Below are positions 48,801 to 58,966 of a stretch of 64,000 nucleotides of DNA, in pieces (positions within the stretch are counted from its first letter, which is position 1; each line of letters begins with the position of its first letter). The position numbers and the translations under genes were made by a program. Under the pieces are notes generated by a model. It was not told the DNA's origin. It saw nothing but the letters and a program-made list of their open reading frames with translations, and made no database searches. Origin of the DNA: Rostratula benghalensis (lineage: Eukaryota > Chordata > Aves > Charadriiformes > Rostratulidae); contig VXAI01000021.1 of assembly GCA_013399305.1 (NCBI GenBank), positions 1,163,215 to 1,227,214 of the forward strand, read 5' to 3'.

Positions 48801-51800
48801 TATGTCTGAGCTCAAAACTGTTGGACTTTTCCACATGATAGCAATTTCTGAAGCTGAAAAGGTGTCCCACTAACAACAAATGTGGAGTTTGCTGTCATTC
48901 CTTTTCCCCAGTGCATTAAATAAGCATTAAAATGAGAAACTCATAAAGCAGGGTGACGTCATCCAACAGTAGCTTCATCCAGGACACTTCATTCCTTCTC
49001 TTTCCAGTATCTCAGTGAGGCTGATGGAAAAGCTACCAGTATTAGACTGCCTCTGCGCTGAAGCTCCAGTGTAGGTTTTGTACTCTCTGAGCAAATCTGT
49101 TGTATCACAGAATCACAGAATGGTCATGGTTGGAAAGGACCTCTGGAGATCACTGAGTCCAACCATACACAAAACCACAACACACACCCAGCAGTCTTGG
49201 CCACTACAGCATGCCCTGAAGTGCCACATCTACACAGTCTCCCCTCAGCCTCCTCCAAACTAAACATGCCCAGTTCCCTCAGCCTTTCCTCATAAGACTT
49301 GGGAACTCACCTCTGGATATGCTCCAGCACCTCAATGTCCTTCCTGTGGTGAGGGGCCCAGAACTGAACACAATGCTCGAGGTGAAGCCTCAGCAATGCG
49401 GAGTTCAGAGGCACGATCACTTCTCTACTACTGCTGGACACATTATTCCTGATACAAGCCAGGATACTGCTGTCCTTCTTAGCCAGATGGGCACACTGCT
49501 GGCTCATGTTAAACCAGCAGTCCGCCAGCATCCCCAGGTCCTTTTCTGCTGGGCAGCTTTCCAGCCACTCTTCCCCAAGCCTGTAGCGTTTCTTGGGGTT
49601 CTTGTGGCCAAAATGCCAGCACTTGGTCCATCGATCCAGCCTATCCAAATTGTATGGATGATCATTTTTCTTCCACTGGAGTAGCCAAATCACCTGAAAT
49701 AGCTAGAGCCGCCAGCATCAATGTGCTGTTCCTAGGAAGAACAAAACCATGTTGCTACAGCTATATGCAAATGTTGTTAGGCAAACTTGTCAAGCGCTCA
49801 GAGGACACCATGATATGCAGGCACATGTCAGCCCATGGGGCAGCGTTTCAAAGAGCTACCTCTGGGAGCATCACATCTTGAAGCAGGGTCAAGCTCAGCT
49901 GAAAGAGCAGGAAGGGAGAGCAGAGTGAAACCATGCACCATAGGGGTACTCCATATCCTCCCTGGTCCCACCAATGGTTTGTGTTTCCTCCAGTGGCAAG
50001 CCAGGGGAGGTGGGTGGTAGGATGCATTTGGCAACTCAGGAAACCTCAAGAGTTTGGTAGTGGCATTACATTCACTCTTGGCTTTGTGGACTCTTGCTTC
50101 TGCAAATCATCAAGGGCATGCTCTTATATTTTTGAAATGGCTCTCTTAGCTATCACCTCTTGGATTCTTGTGAGCCTGCTGGCATGCTTAAGGCTAATGT
50201 ATATTAATGCTTGCAACACCTTGAGAAATTGAGCCGTTCATTAGTATCTCTGGGGAACATATTTAGCATTATGGTGTGCCCTGCTTTTCCATTTTCCGTT
50301 TCCCTCTTTCCATTTTCCAGTGAGTGGAAAGGAAAAAGCTTGTGTGTGACTACACTTACCTGTGATGTGCACACATCCACCCCCAGCCCGAAACACATCA
50401 TACCAAGGAAATCGTAGGCGTATTGCAGTAGCAGAAAATATACTACAAGCCGCAGAGAAAAGGAGAGCTGCCAACAAAGCAGCCCAGCCGTTCAATGCTG
50501 TGTCCCTCCTTTGCCTCCCTTTCTGTCTGGTGTTGCAGCAAGTGCTGTTGGGGGAACAAAGCCCCCCACTGAGCTGCTCCTGTACTGCAAGGTGTCTTTC
50601 TCCTCCCAGGACTGCCTGCAAGAGATCCGGAACTTCCTGAAGAAGCACATGGACTTTGTTTCCATACCGCTGGGAATCACCATCGGCTTCACGGTAGCTA
50701 CAGCTGTTCCTTTGCATTTTGACTCCAAGAGACAGGCTCCTAATTTAGTCCCCAGAAGCTCGGATTTCAGATGAGTTCAGAGACTGGCAGCAGAGAAATA
50801 AGGGGTAGTAAACTCCATCATGGAAATTAAGAAAGGGCCAGGTCCTGTCTTGGCCAGGCTGATGGCTGGAGGGTTTTTCCTGCTCTTGCATGTTTTTTTC
50901 TGCCCAAACTAGGCACGGCAGCTGGAAGCAGAGAGGAGCAGGAGCGAGCTGCAGTGGTGTTTGCATCTCCACTGACCATGCTTGCCTGCATGTCTTCTCC
51001 AGCAAGTGAGAGGCCATGTCTCTTGGCACGGGGCTTGCAGATCTGGCGGGAAGCTGGCAGCAATTGTGGAAAAGGAGATGCAGTAAAAGCTCCGTGTTTT
51101 AGGAATCTTCCAGAGCTGGAAGGTCTTGAAAGCTACTGAACACCAGCAGTGGAGCTGGAGAGCTGTGCAGAAAGGGAAGGTCTCATTCTGTTAATGACCA
51201 CTAACAGACCTGGTAAGGTGCATCTTGGGCGGTGGGTGAGTGAGGCACAGGCTCAAAAGGAACAGATGCAAAGAAGATGAGTAGGGCTTGTTGCCTGGCC
51301 TCCCAGATGCTGTTTTTGAAGAAGGATCCTGCAGAGGAGGGGTAGGATCATCTTTGGAGGATGGCTTGGGTAGAAAGGGTCTGTACGGAATTTGTGAGTC
51401 TTACTGGGGAGAGGACAAAAGGAAAAAATGAAATGCTGAGAACATTCAGTGGTGAAAGGGCTTGGTGGCTGCATGGGGATGATACCTTCAGAGCTGGAAA
51501 GTACCACTAATTAAAACAAGCCTGTTCGTATTTCCATCCACTGCTTGGCAGAGGTGTGTCACTAATTACCTCTACATAAGGGCCATGTGTGTGTGGTGAA
51601 GCATGCTAGAAAAAAATACATGCCAGGAGACTCATTTCTTCACCACAAAGTAAGGTTTAGTCTGCCGTGGTATCTCCATGCTTCTCCCCAGCTGGGGCAA
51701 CCTTTCCTGACAGAATGCGTGTTTGGAGATTGTTTTACTACTCTTGTCTGCCTTGGCAAAACTATGGGTTAAACGACTTTTATCCATCTAAATAAAACAC

Positions 51801-52948
51801 GGAGGAGAAAACACTTTTGTTTTTTATACTGCTGGTAGTAAATTAGAAAAACCACCAGGCACTGCTATGGAGATAGAAGTGTAAAATCACGTGTGAATAT
51901 TTGATGTCACTTCCCAGTTCTTCTGAGGTATAGGAAGAATTTCACTGCAGCTATGTTCAGACAAAACTGGGAGAGCTTTTATTCTATATATATATTTTTA
52001 ACCGCCTGATGCGATACCCAGATAAGCCAGCTGTCTTTGAAGCATATGTGGGAGGAAGTCTCTCTGCACAGTTGGCTATTGTGATGGCAGGATGCAAAGG
52101 AAGCACACAAGGAGGTCTATAGCTGCTCTGATGTCACTGTCACTCAGTCAACAAGACACACACATCCCCACATCAAGCAGCCAGCAAAGGCGCTTGCACA
52201 TTAAGGCAGACTTTTAGGAAAGAGCACGTTGTTTGCAGCCCTTGTTATCTTTCTCATAGCAGCCTTACCTTTGATAGGTTGTCTGTGTAAATGCTAATGT
52301 GTGATATCCCAGGCAGAATATCACAATCCAGAGGAAGTCTACTGGCCTCTGCATTCACAGCCACGCACGTGCATGGGGTGGGGTTTGGGTGTTGTTAGGG
52401 TCTTTTTTTGTTTTGTTGGGGTTTTTTTACTCCAAACAATACTCAAGGCTTGGGGATTTTTTTCTCCCTATGTTATCTTTACAAAGGGCTATTATTATGA
52501 GAGAGATATGTTTGTTTGCACAGAGGAATGTTTTGTGGCAGGAATTTTACATCTGAATTTCCTGGTTTCATCTCATTTCTTGGTATTTTTAGGAACAAGT
52601 TTGAGCCATGCTGTTCTAATTCTAATCAGATGCTTTAACCACATGTTGAGGTGGTATTTCTCCCATTTTGGAACTGGTGTTCACCATTTTACTGGAAAAC
52701 TGCTCTCTTAAGAAAAATGTGACGTCCTGATACATAAATTCAGAAGTTCCAAGCAGACTAACAGGCAACATTTATGGTCACTTATGTGCAGATGAATCAT
52801 CACAATCAGTTAGGTATTTAATTGTGTGCTGGTCTCATTTATCTCCTTTTAGGTTTACGGGATGATCCTGACTTCATTCCTCTGGTTCTCCATCCATTTC
52901 AGCAGCAGCCTTGACCGGAAAGGCAAATACATCCTGAGAGAGAGGTAG
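22526..52948 (+). CDS. TSPAN32: Tetraspanin 32 (TSSC6/PHEMX), whole spliced gene
   Basis: TSPAN32 is a haematopoietic tetraspanin of the plasma membrane, known in mammals to modulate T-cell proliferation and platelet integrin alphaIIb-beta3 signalling. Coding exons are 22526-22573, 24605-24719, 26067-26164, 32710-32784, 46560-46661, 48371-48463, 50610-50693 and 52853-52948. All introns are GT-AG; phases are 0,1,0,0,0,0,0. The product is 236 residues. Approximate layout: TM1 7-31, small loop with sequon N40, TM2 56-76, TM3 88-104, large loop 105-190 with the tetraspanin CCG signature (C149, C150, G151) plus C167 and C179 and a sequon at N131, TM4 192-219, then a short cytoplasmic tail. Motifs [18 protein letters not shown] and SLDRKGKY agree with mammalian TSPAN32. 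The tail is far shorter than in mammals (about 320 residues in human). The gene runs divergently from ASCL2, as in mammals. Exons were found by reading; transcript evidence was not available. Confidence 0.93.
22574..24604 (+). other. TSPAN32 intron 1
   Basis: This is a 2.0-kb intron with no recognisable repeat or nested gene. Confidence 0.8.
24605..24719 (+). CDS. TSPAN32: TSPAN32 coding exon 2
   Basis: This exon follows CTTTTCCAG and ends at ACACAG/GTAGGT (phase 1). It encodes residues 17-54 plus the first base of codon 55: the rest of TM1 ([10 protein letters not shown]) and the small extracellular loop, including the sequon N40-I-S and SLESNAY, which resembles the mammalian SLEKNPY. Confidence 0.93.
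24720..26066 (+). other. TSPAN32 intron 2
   Basis: This is a 1.35-kb intron. A small imperfect direct repeat with ATATATGCAGCCT lies near 25436-25462. Nothing else is supported. Confidence 0.8.
26067..26164 (+). CDS. TSPAN32: TSPAN32 coding exon 3
   Basis: This exon follows CTTCCTTCCAG and ends at GCCATG/GTGAGT (phase 0). It completes codon 55 (Ala) and encodes TM2 ([19 protein letters not shown]) and the inner loop [13 protein letters not shown], matching the mammalian AATVREAQ. C83 is a juxtamembrane cysteine of the kind palmitoylated in tetraspanins. Confidence 0.95.
27690..27985. promoter_or_regulatory. Intragenic CpG island in TSPAN32 intron 3
   Basis: CG dinucleotides are dense here (about ten in the 60 bases from 27781) while flanking intron DNA is CG-poor. 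It contains CCGCGG at 27798-27803 and 27809-27814 on either side of CACTT; the second half reads CACTTCCG, an ETS/GABP-type core at 27804-27811. A RUNX-like AACCACT lies at 27954. No TSPAN32 exon lies within 1.5 kb. Candidate roles are an alternative or antisense promoter or a regulatory element. A 239-codon plus-strand open frame (27558-28277) runs across it but looks composition-driven. Confidence 0.6.
30809..30847. repeat. Poly-T tract (39)
   Basis: This is a pure run of 39 T, i.e. a poly-A on the minus strand. If it marks a retroposed tail, the body should lie to the right (minus strand), but no AATAAA or recognisable coding sequence is present there. It may be simple slippage. Confidence 0.9.
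31987..32006. repeat. (TG)10 microsatellite
   Basis: This is an uninterrupted TG dinucleotide repeat in TSPAN32 intron 3. Confidence 0.95.
32710..32784 (+). CDS. TSPAN32: TSPAN32 coding exon 4
   Basis: This exon follows TTATCTTCAG and ends at ACAGAG/GTAAGC (phase 0). It encodes 25 residues, with TM3 [18 protein letters not shown] followed by RYTHSTE at the start of the large extracellular loop. The block FCFALAFC is nearly identical to the mammalian FLCFSLAFC. Confidence 0.95.
34225..34305 (+). repeat. Possible ancient interspersed repeat fragment
   Basis: The sequence GGCTACGCTGGATCAGACC followed by AAAGGT, and a later TGTTGGCCAAGG, resemble a degenerate old amniote repeat whose copies read 'ggatcagaccaaaggtcc...agtggcca'. 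I recognise the pattern but cannot name the family with confidence. The match is short and decayed. Confidence 0.3.
40480..40536. repeat. Poly-A tract (24) plus TA-rich tract
   Basis: A24 (40480-40503) is followed directly by an imperfect TA-rich stretch ending near 40536. This is low-complexity sequence in intron 4. Confidence 0.85.
40944..40971. repeat. Perfect 12-bp inverted repeat
   Basis: The arm TTAGCTATAGCA (40944-40955) and its exact reverse complement (40960-40971) are separated by the 4-base loop TCGT. It could form a short hairpin. A related TTATAGCTAAGC occurs near 41218, after the adjacent 84-bp duplication. Confidence 0.85.
41044..41211. repeat. 84-bp tandem duplication (two copies)
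   Basis: Copy 1 is 41044-41127 and copy 2 is 41128-41211. They differ at a single base (A/C in TTTCATATC versus TTTCATCTC), so the duplication is recent or homogenised. The period is a multiple of three, so the minus-strand frame stays open as a 28-residue repeat, but there is no sign that it is coding. Confidence 0.95.
43130..43225. repeat. 48-bp imperfect tandem duplication
   Basis: Copies at 43130-43177 and 43178-43225 share TTTAGTACTT at the start and CTCTGAAATATTTAAA followed by GAGAAA later, with several differences in between. It is older than the 84-bp duplication 2 kb upstream. Confidence 0.85.
45311..45640 (-). mobile_element. CR1 LINE fragment, 5'-truncated
   Basis: The plus strand begins with the reverse complement of the CR1 3' end (ATCATAGAAT) and continues through degenerate sequence matching the end of CR1 ORF2 and its 3'UTR (minus strand includes [19 protein letters not shown]). 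There are frame disruptions, so it is inactive. It lies in TSPAN32 intron 4, antisense to the gene. Confidence 0.85.
46560..46661 (+). CDS. TSPAN32: TSPAN32 coding exon 5
   Basis: This exon follows TTTCATTGCAG and ends at GAAGCA/GTAAGT (phase 0). It encodes 34 residues of the large extracellular loop, with DVYDLVYEE and [11 protein letters not shown] matching mammalian DTYDLVYEQ and RRQELAAIQD. The sequon N131-A-S is a potential N-glycosylation site. Confidence 0.95.
46662..48370 (+). other. TSPAN32 intron 5
   Basis: This is a 1.7-kb intron. Its last 300 bases are mostly a CR1 copy in sense orientation, leaving 48 bases between the element and exon 6. Confidence 0.8.
48061..48322 (+). mobile_element. 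CR1 LINE 3' fragment next to TSPAN32 exon 6
   Basis: This runs from late ORF2 sequence (GCCCAGAGAGGTTGTGGAGT, the ORF2 'REVVE' region) to the terminal TGTGATTCTGTGA. It is very similar to the CR1 at 60082-60534, but in the opposite orientation and with a roughly 12-base internal deletion near 48077. It is truncated and inactive. Confidence 0.92.
48371..48463 (+). CDS. TSPAN32: TSPAN32 coding exon 6
   Basis: This exon follows CCTCTCTTCCAG and ends at GGACAG/GTAAGG (phase 0). It encodes 31 residues with the tetraspanin signature [10 protein letters not shown], closely matching mammalian FLCCGKKSPF, and the third loop cysteine (C167). The C-terminal part (SSQVRDAGQ) is divergent. Confidence 0.95.
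48464..50609 (+). other. TSPAN32 intron 6
   Basis: This is a 2.1-kb intron containing one CR1 copy (49104-49690). The rest shows nothing recognisable. Confidence 0.8.
49104..49690 (-). mobile_element. CR1 LINE fragment, longer copy with ORF2 C-terminus
   Basis: The minus strand reads through a degenerate CR1 ORF2 C-terminus, with [20 protein letters not shown], then [12 protein letters not shown], then [20 protein letters not shown], and on to the 3' terminal TTCTGTGATTCTGTGA. The 3' part differs from the 48-kb and 60-kb copies, so it belongs to another CR1 subfamily. It lies antisense in TSPAN32 intron 6 and is inactive. Confidence 0.9.
50610..50693 (+). CDS. TSPAN32: TSPAN32 coding exon 7
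   Basis: This exon follows CTCCTCCCAG and ends at TTCACG/GTAGCT (phase 0). It encodes 28 residues: [13 protein letters not shown] closes the large loop (C179 is the fourth loop cysteine), and the next residues begin TM4 ([11 protein letters not shown]). Mammalian DCLQGIRSFLRTH matches well. Confidence 0.95.
50694..52852 (+). other. TSPAN32 intron 7
   Basis: This is a 2.2-kb intron with no recognisable repeat. A palindromic GCACGTGC lies at 52365-52372. Confidence 0.8.
52853..52948 (+). CDS. TSPAN32: TSPAN32 coding exon 8 (terminal)
   Basis: This exon follows CTCCTTTTAG. It encodes the rest of TM4 ([16 protein letters not shown]) and the cytoplasmic tail [15 protein letters not shown], then stop [11 protein letters not shown] is identical to the mammalian segment after TM4, but mammals continue for many residues. 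The stop lies within AGAG/GTAGAC, which could also act as a splice donor; splicing there would remove the stop and extend the tail. Confidence 0.88.
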   Translation, partial: VYGMILTSFLWFSIHFSSSLDRKGKYILRER

Positions 52949-54010
52949 ACCCCTGCTGCCCAGGAATCCCTAACAGGTAGAGATAGCTCTTGGTGCAGAA
53001 AGGTGTCTGAAATCACTCACAAAATCCCCTGGGAAGGCTTTGTGTGGGGACAAGTGGTGGGATGTGTGTCATGCACTATTCCTGCACTTTGAGCTGTTGT
53101 GCATTTCCAAGCTGGTCAGAGCAGACGGTTGCCTGCAGAGGAGCAGTCCCACACCTCCGTGAAAAATGGACAAGGACAGAAACATGCACCTGGGCTTGAG
53201 GAGATGGAGGTTGCCTCACTGGGGGATGTATGGGCTGGAGCTCCACAAGCAGCACGTGAAGAGCCCCTTAGGACAAAAATGGAGAGAAAAGCTCAGAAAA
53301 AAATCACAGCTTTAAACCGAACTTCTCTTGCACTGTCATCTGAGCAGTTTCCTGTGACCCCCAAAGATGCAGTGTTTCTAGGAAGATGGCTTTGGATTAC
53401 AGCCCAGCACCGATCTTTTGCTATTAGCAAATACGTGGACACAAAGTGTGTCATTGCTGGTAGAAGATACGCTGTCCTAGCCTAGACACTTTTAATGATT
53501 GACTTTGGGCACACTTCTGATCATGTTCGAGTATGTAGGCATCCAGTGACTGTCAACTGTTTTTCCCTTGTTTTCAAATATTGCCACATTTACAGAGCTT
53601 TTGGTATAGATCAGGAAGAAAAGAAAAAAAAACAACCAGAAAGCAGTGCATGAGCTTTGAAGCACATGACTAGCATAAGGACATATTCCTCCTTGCTAAT
53701 GCAATACACTGTTATTTTTTAATTCTTAGGATTTATTCAGCCTCTTAGACCTTGATGCCACACTGATTTCACAGTAGCTTGTTCCACTTTCAGCCTTAGT
53801 GCTGTGTTTATCTGCCTTCACTAACTCACTGTGCTGCTGTGCAATACAAAAGGGCTCTGATCTTACACATACACTCAGGACTGAAGTTTAAATATATCAG
53901 AGAGCAGGACTGATCTCCAGCCAGGTCAAACAATACAAAGTCCAACTCCATGTCCTCTTTACATTACCTTATCAATAATAAACAGAAATGTTAAAAGCCT
54001 CAGTCAGCTG
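52949..54010 (+). other. Probable TSPAN32 3'UTR
   Basis: This follows the TAG stop and runs to just past the first canonical AATAAA (53977-53982). The extent is a guess from the signal; another AATAAA at 54758-54763 is followed by U-rich sequence and is an alternative end. Confidence 0.4.
53977..53982 (+). terminator. Candidate TSPAN32 polyadenylation signal
   Basis: AATAAA lies about 1.03 kb after the stop codon. The sequence beyond it is not strongly GU-rich, so use of this site is uncertain. Confidence 0.4.
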
Positions 54011-54757
54011 AAGAACTCGACTCAGTCTAGCTCAAACAGCTGCTCCCTGGTGTGTTTTGCCCTCATTGCAAGCAGGCAGAGATGCTTCTGAGCTGAAACC
54101 TGTCATTGCAATAGATTTAGCACACGCTGGAAAACCGCTGTAAGCTACATGGCGATGTGAAATGTCTCTTGAACCAACAACAGCTTTCACTCCTCTCCTT
54201 CAATGTGTCTTTTAGCCATGTAAAAACAGTAAGTAGCAATTGTTTATTGGGATAAATGTGGAAAGCCCCGTGCTGATGTTCAGGATGGGTCTTGGCCCTC
54301 AGGCAGGGGCTGTTACACGTACAAGACCAGCAATACAGCCTGCAGCACCTGGTTGGAATTTTAACATGGCACAAACCTGTTGCATTGGAAAGAACTTAGG
54401 TTTTGGGGTGGAAAGGGCTATCATGCCTCACCCTGCTTCCTTGGAACCAGCAGAGCTCCACCAGCTTCACTGGAAGCTGGCTCAAGTTCAAACCATTCCA
54501 GAATATTACTCAAGCTGCCTCCTGGCAGTCACCAACATGCTTCAGTCTAGCAGGGACTTAGTGGTGATGTGTATTTGCCAACATACCCACTTTGTAGCAG
54601 TGGAGAAAGATTCACTTCTATGTATATACATACTATTAAATATATTGCTCTCTTGAGAGAGACAATCTCCCTTGTGAGCTCCAGTTGCTATTGTCCAGGC
54701 CACCACTATTGTCATTCCACAGGCCAGCTGGCAGTTTGTGTGACTCATGATTGCTTC

Positions 54758-54763
54758 AATAAA
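54758..54763 (+). terminator. Alternative distal polyadenylation signal
   Basis: AATAAA is followed within 35 bases by the U-rich CATTCCTTCTCTTTTTCTG, a better downstream element than at the proximal signal. Confidence 0.3.
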
Positions 54764-57700
54764 GATGAATTTGCAAAAGGCCATCATTCCTTCTCTTTTT
54801 CTGCCATGCATGAGGCTGCTTGCATTGCTCGGGGGATTGCGTCATGGAGAGCCCTCAGTAATTTTTTCAGTGCTGGGAAGAGATATTCCCCAGGCAGCTG
54901 GCGCTCGTCGGTCCCAGCAGCCAGCATGCCTTAGCACCCAAGGAGAGGATGGCATTGGTCTTCTGGAGGAAAAGGAGCTGCACATCAGCTGTGGGGCTGG
55001 GGCAGCAGGTAGGTCCTGCATGAGGAAAAACGCACACAGGGGCAGGAAAAAAAGCTTAAGGACATGATTAAGCAATAAAGACGAGAGTATGTAAATGAAA
55101 AAATCTCAACAGTTCCACTTTTTTAAACACTAAGTAGTCAGGTCTTGCCCACCACTCTGTGCTGGCTGGACAACTGATGATGTTCTGCTATACCAAAAAA
55201 CATTGTAGTAAGTCAGTGCAGTCCATGTTGTCAGTGTGGGTTACCTGCTTAAGCCTCATCAACTAACAGGAAAGATCTCTGTTAAAGCTTCACTGCCAGG
55301 ACTGCTAAAGCTTTAGGTACTTCTTTCCAGTCAATGTTTAATATAACAGGATGATTATGGACAGGAATAATGTGTACATATAGATATATGTGATATGTAT
55401 ATGACAAAGAAACCTGCAAGGCTATTGTATCTCCCTCCCCCAGCTCTTGTGAATCACTTGTGATCACTGGAACTTCATCAGAAGAAGCAGGCACCTTTCC
55501 AGCACTGACCATGGAGGTGTGCATGTGTGTAGCTGCTGTTTTCACACCTGCTTGCAGCAGGGATGAGAAACTGACCTGCACCAAACCATCTCACAAGGGG
55601 ATAAAGCACCTGGAGAGTCATCATTTCTTCTTCCCAACAAGCAGCAGATTGGAAGCATGCAATTTCTTGTCACAGGGAGCTGGAAGTTCCCTTTCTTCCT
55701 CTGAATGCCAACCATGGGGATTAGGTAATTTTTTTTGGTACAAAGTACTCCAGCAAACTATAATTTAAAAAGAACAAACATTGTTCTGTAAGTATGTGTT
55801 GGCCATCTCGTAATCTTTATTCCCTTTCCACCCGCTGCTGGAGTTCCCCTGCAAGAAGCAGCACCTTTTGTGAGCAGATAGCAGAGCAGCGCCTGACCAG
55901 ACGTGCTCTTCTACCAGAGCTCAAGCTTGTGTGTAGCAGCAGGGGCTTCTGCTGCCCTGTGATGGTATCCCACTGTCGTTTTCAGGAGCAGGACAGAGTG
56001 TACCTTCAACCCCTCAGTTTTTAGCAACCTGTTGCAGAAAAGTGCAGTGTTACCATTTGGTTCGCAGTCATGGAAATGCCAGCACCAGGGATGGCTGGAT
56101 GGAAGCTGTGAATCATCGAGCGAGTTTTTTTACACCCGTGCCAACAAAAAAAATCCCTGTCCTGTAGTCATTGAACTTGCACTTACTAGTTCCTAATTTG
56201 CAGCTCACTATGAGCAAATTACAGCTCTTGTGCAATGAGAACAAAACCCCAGGAACTTATTTGTAAGTGCTGCTGAGATTTACCCAGTGTTGAGAAGAGC
56301 AAGAGAGAGGTTTTGTCAGGATTAGAGCATGGAGTTGAGCAGAGGGGATGCAAAACCAGCAGCTGGGCTAGGAAACACCTGCAGACCCAGGGCTTGCACA
56401 AGGGGAAGCTGGTTGTTACAAGCACGTCAACACACCAACTCTGGTAGGAAAAAAAATCCTTATTTAGGTAGGCATAGGCAAGAGCAAAAAAATAGAGAGA
56501 GACTAAAGGTGCAATATTTAGTTGTGAATTGGCTTCAAGTAATTGTCAAGTAAGCTCCAGCAGTTATCAATTAGTTCTGCTAAGGTCACCTGGGCAATCG
56601 TAGTTTGGCTCCTCTATGGATATGAGTTAGCTTGTTCTCATGTGTTACCCTTTCCCTTTTATTTTAGGTAAAAATCTAGTTCTGTATCTGAGGACTTGGG
56701 CAGAGGGAGCAACCTAAGGCCAGGCAGTTGCCTATGGGGCTGGGGAGTATCAGCCCATGGCAGCTGCAAGAAACCTTTTGTGCTGCTCTCCGTCCTTTGC
56801 TGCCCACGCACTGCTCAGGTCCTGCTCTGCCAGCGTGAGCATTAATTTCCCCTGAGGCTTTACATGGGGCTCACCATGTGCCCGTGGGTGGCCCAACCAC
56901 AGCTTGCTACCAAGCCAGGGGAACTTTCCCAGTGCCTGCTCTGAGGGCAGCAGATGCTGTTTGTTATGCACTTCTCAAGCAGAACTGCAGGTGATCAGGG
57001 AGCAGGTTTGCACAGCAGCCGAGGATGCTCACTGCTTCAGCAAATTGGGTTTTTCAGTGCCCAGAAAAAAAAAAATATCTGAGGATCTCACAGCACTTGT
57101 GAAAAGCACAGGTCAAGCAATTTACTGACTCTCTAGAGGAATGTGGTGGTGATGAGAGCGCAAATCTTTCAGCCTCATAGTGCTCTGGCTTGGCTCCAAA
57201 ATGTTTTGCCATTTCTTGCCCTTGTTGATTCTGTGTCTGCCAGTTCCCACTGCCAGCAAAATATCACTTCCTCATGCCACAGCCCCTTCGTTGTCCCTGA
57301 ATAAGGGTTCTTCATCCAGTGTGCAAAAAACCTATTAACACACCGAGTTGAGATATTTGTCTTTATTTCAGTTCTGCAGAATCAGGTGTCAGGCATTTAA
57401 CAACAGCCAGCACAAGCACACATTTCTGACAGTCCTCTATTTAAAGGGATAAGATACTGCTGATTGGCAAGCTGTGGTTTCTTTACCGTCCCTCATCATA
57501 CATATGCATTCAGGTTAATGTTTTACACATTTTGGGAGATCCCCTTATTTAGCGTGCTCATTATTTACAGGAGAGTGTGCATTTTAGTACTATAATCTCC
57601 TACAGTACCTCTTGGACACACTGTTATCTAGACTCCATTTCAAAGACTATACGTCTTGACATCCTGTACTTAGACCAGAGACCAGGAGTGTACTCCTTTT

Positions 57701-58892
57701 GTGAGCCTTGGTCACCTTCAGTAAGCTCTCAATACAGCAATCCTATTACAATTCAATTTCGTTGATATAAGTTTTGGTTAATTGTTTCTACATCTTGTCC
57801 AGGTGCAAAAGGGCCAATAAAGTTTTAATTTCAGGAGTTCAGTTAAGGTTTAATCAATGTTTTATTACAATTTTATACAAAGCACTTATGTAACCATATT
57901 CTTTTGACATTTGCTGTGCAACTTTGCTATGCACCTCTGATTCATGCCCGCAGCCAGCTCCTAAAGGAGATACTGTCTTTCCACAGCCTTATAAATTGGC
58001 ATGTTTAGGTGGACCTTTGCAGTCTGGGGGTGGTAAGGAAGCCCATTCCCTGCCAAAGTAAAGCTGCATTTCTGAGCTGAAGATGTTTGAAGTATTTTTC
58101 AAAGAAATAGTTGGTAGGCAATTTTTTTTTTTTTTTAACCAGATGCAAAAGCAATGCATTTACAAAAGCAGCTGGCTATAATTTTCCTTTAGACATCCAA
58201 CCAGAGGTGGTAGATGCTCCACACAGGAGATCTCCGCCAGCACAGCTGAAGGTGGGTAAGGTCAGAAGCTGCTTTGAATACATGGTCAGATCACACATGC
58301 CCTAAAACTTTCACATGCAGTGCTGTTGTAGTTCTTTTAGTAAAATACTGTACTGGGGTGAAAAGGGATTTTTTTCTTAACTGCGTGTTTCCTTTTCTGG
58401 GAGGCTGAGCAACTGGCAGTGAGCATCAGCCCTGTCCGCTGGGAGATGTAGCACCAAGTGAGACGGTTGGGGAGAGCACAGGAGCGGGGAGGGGCCTCAA
58501 AGACCGTTTTGGAAAAAAGACACGTGGTGTGGGTTTTGCAGCTTTGGCCATAGCTGCCAAACCCATGACTGGTTGCAGGCTTACCAGTGAGGCTGCTCAC
58601 GTGCTGCCGTGATGTTCCTCTCATGCCCAGCACAGACCCAGTGCTATCTTTAGTCGCCCGTGTTTTGGGGGTCCAGCTAACCAGTTAATGCCGGGAGGCA
58701 ATCTGCATTTCTATCCCTGCCAGGAAGAAAGCCCTGTCTCTTTATCTGGAAGAGATTCAGCTTGTGAGGAATTGGCACTTCTTGGTAACAATACTTTCAG
58801 CTGAGCCCAGAGGTGCCCACCCACAGCTAATATCCTCCTGTCTACCAGATGCTATTCCTTTACATTTAGTTCAGCAAGTGAAAAGGAAAGGT

Positions 58893-58918
58893 CCTTCCTG
58901 GCATTTTTGCCAGGAAGG
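58893..58918. repeat. Perfect 11-bp hairpin
   Basis: CCTTCCTGGCA (58893-58903), loop TTTT, then its exact reverse complement (58908-58918). It is the first of two strong inverted repeats within 74 bases. Confidence 0.85.
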
Positions 58919-58943
58919 TGCATAGCCCTGCATCACGCTCCAA

Positions 58944-58966
58944 CTGGCTAGCAGTGGGCTAGCCAG
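58944..58966. repeat. Perfect 9-bp hairpin
   Basis: CTGGCTAGC (58944-58952), loop AGTGG, then its exact reverse complement (58958-58966). With a one-base bulge the stem extends by CAA/TTG. It begins 26 bases after the previous hairpin. Confidence 0.8.

Noticed and set aside
49307..49693. 128-codon minus-strand frame as a host gene
   Set aside because: The sequence is the degenerate C-terminus of CR1 ORF2, not a host protein.
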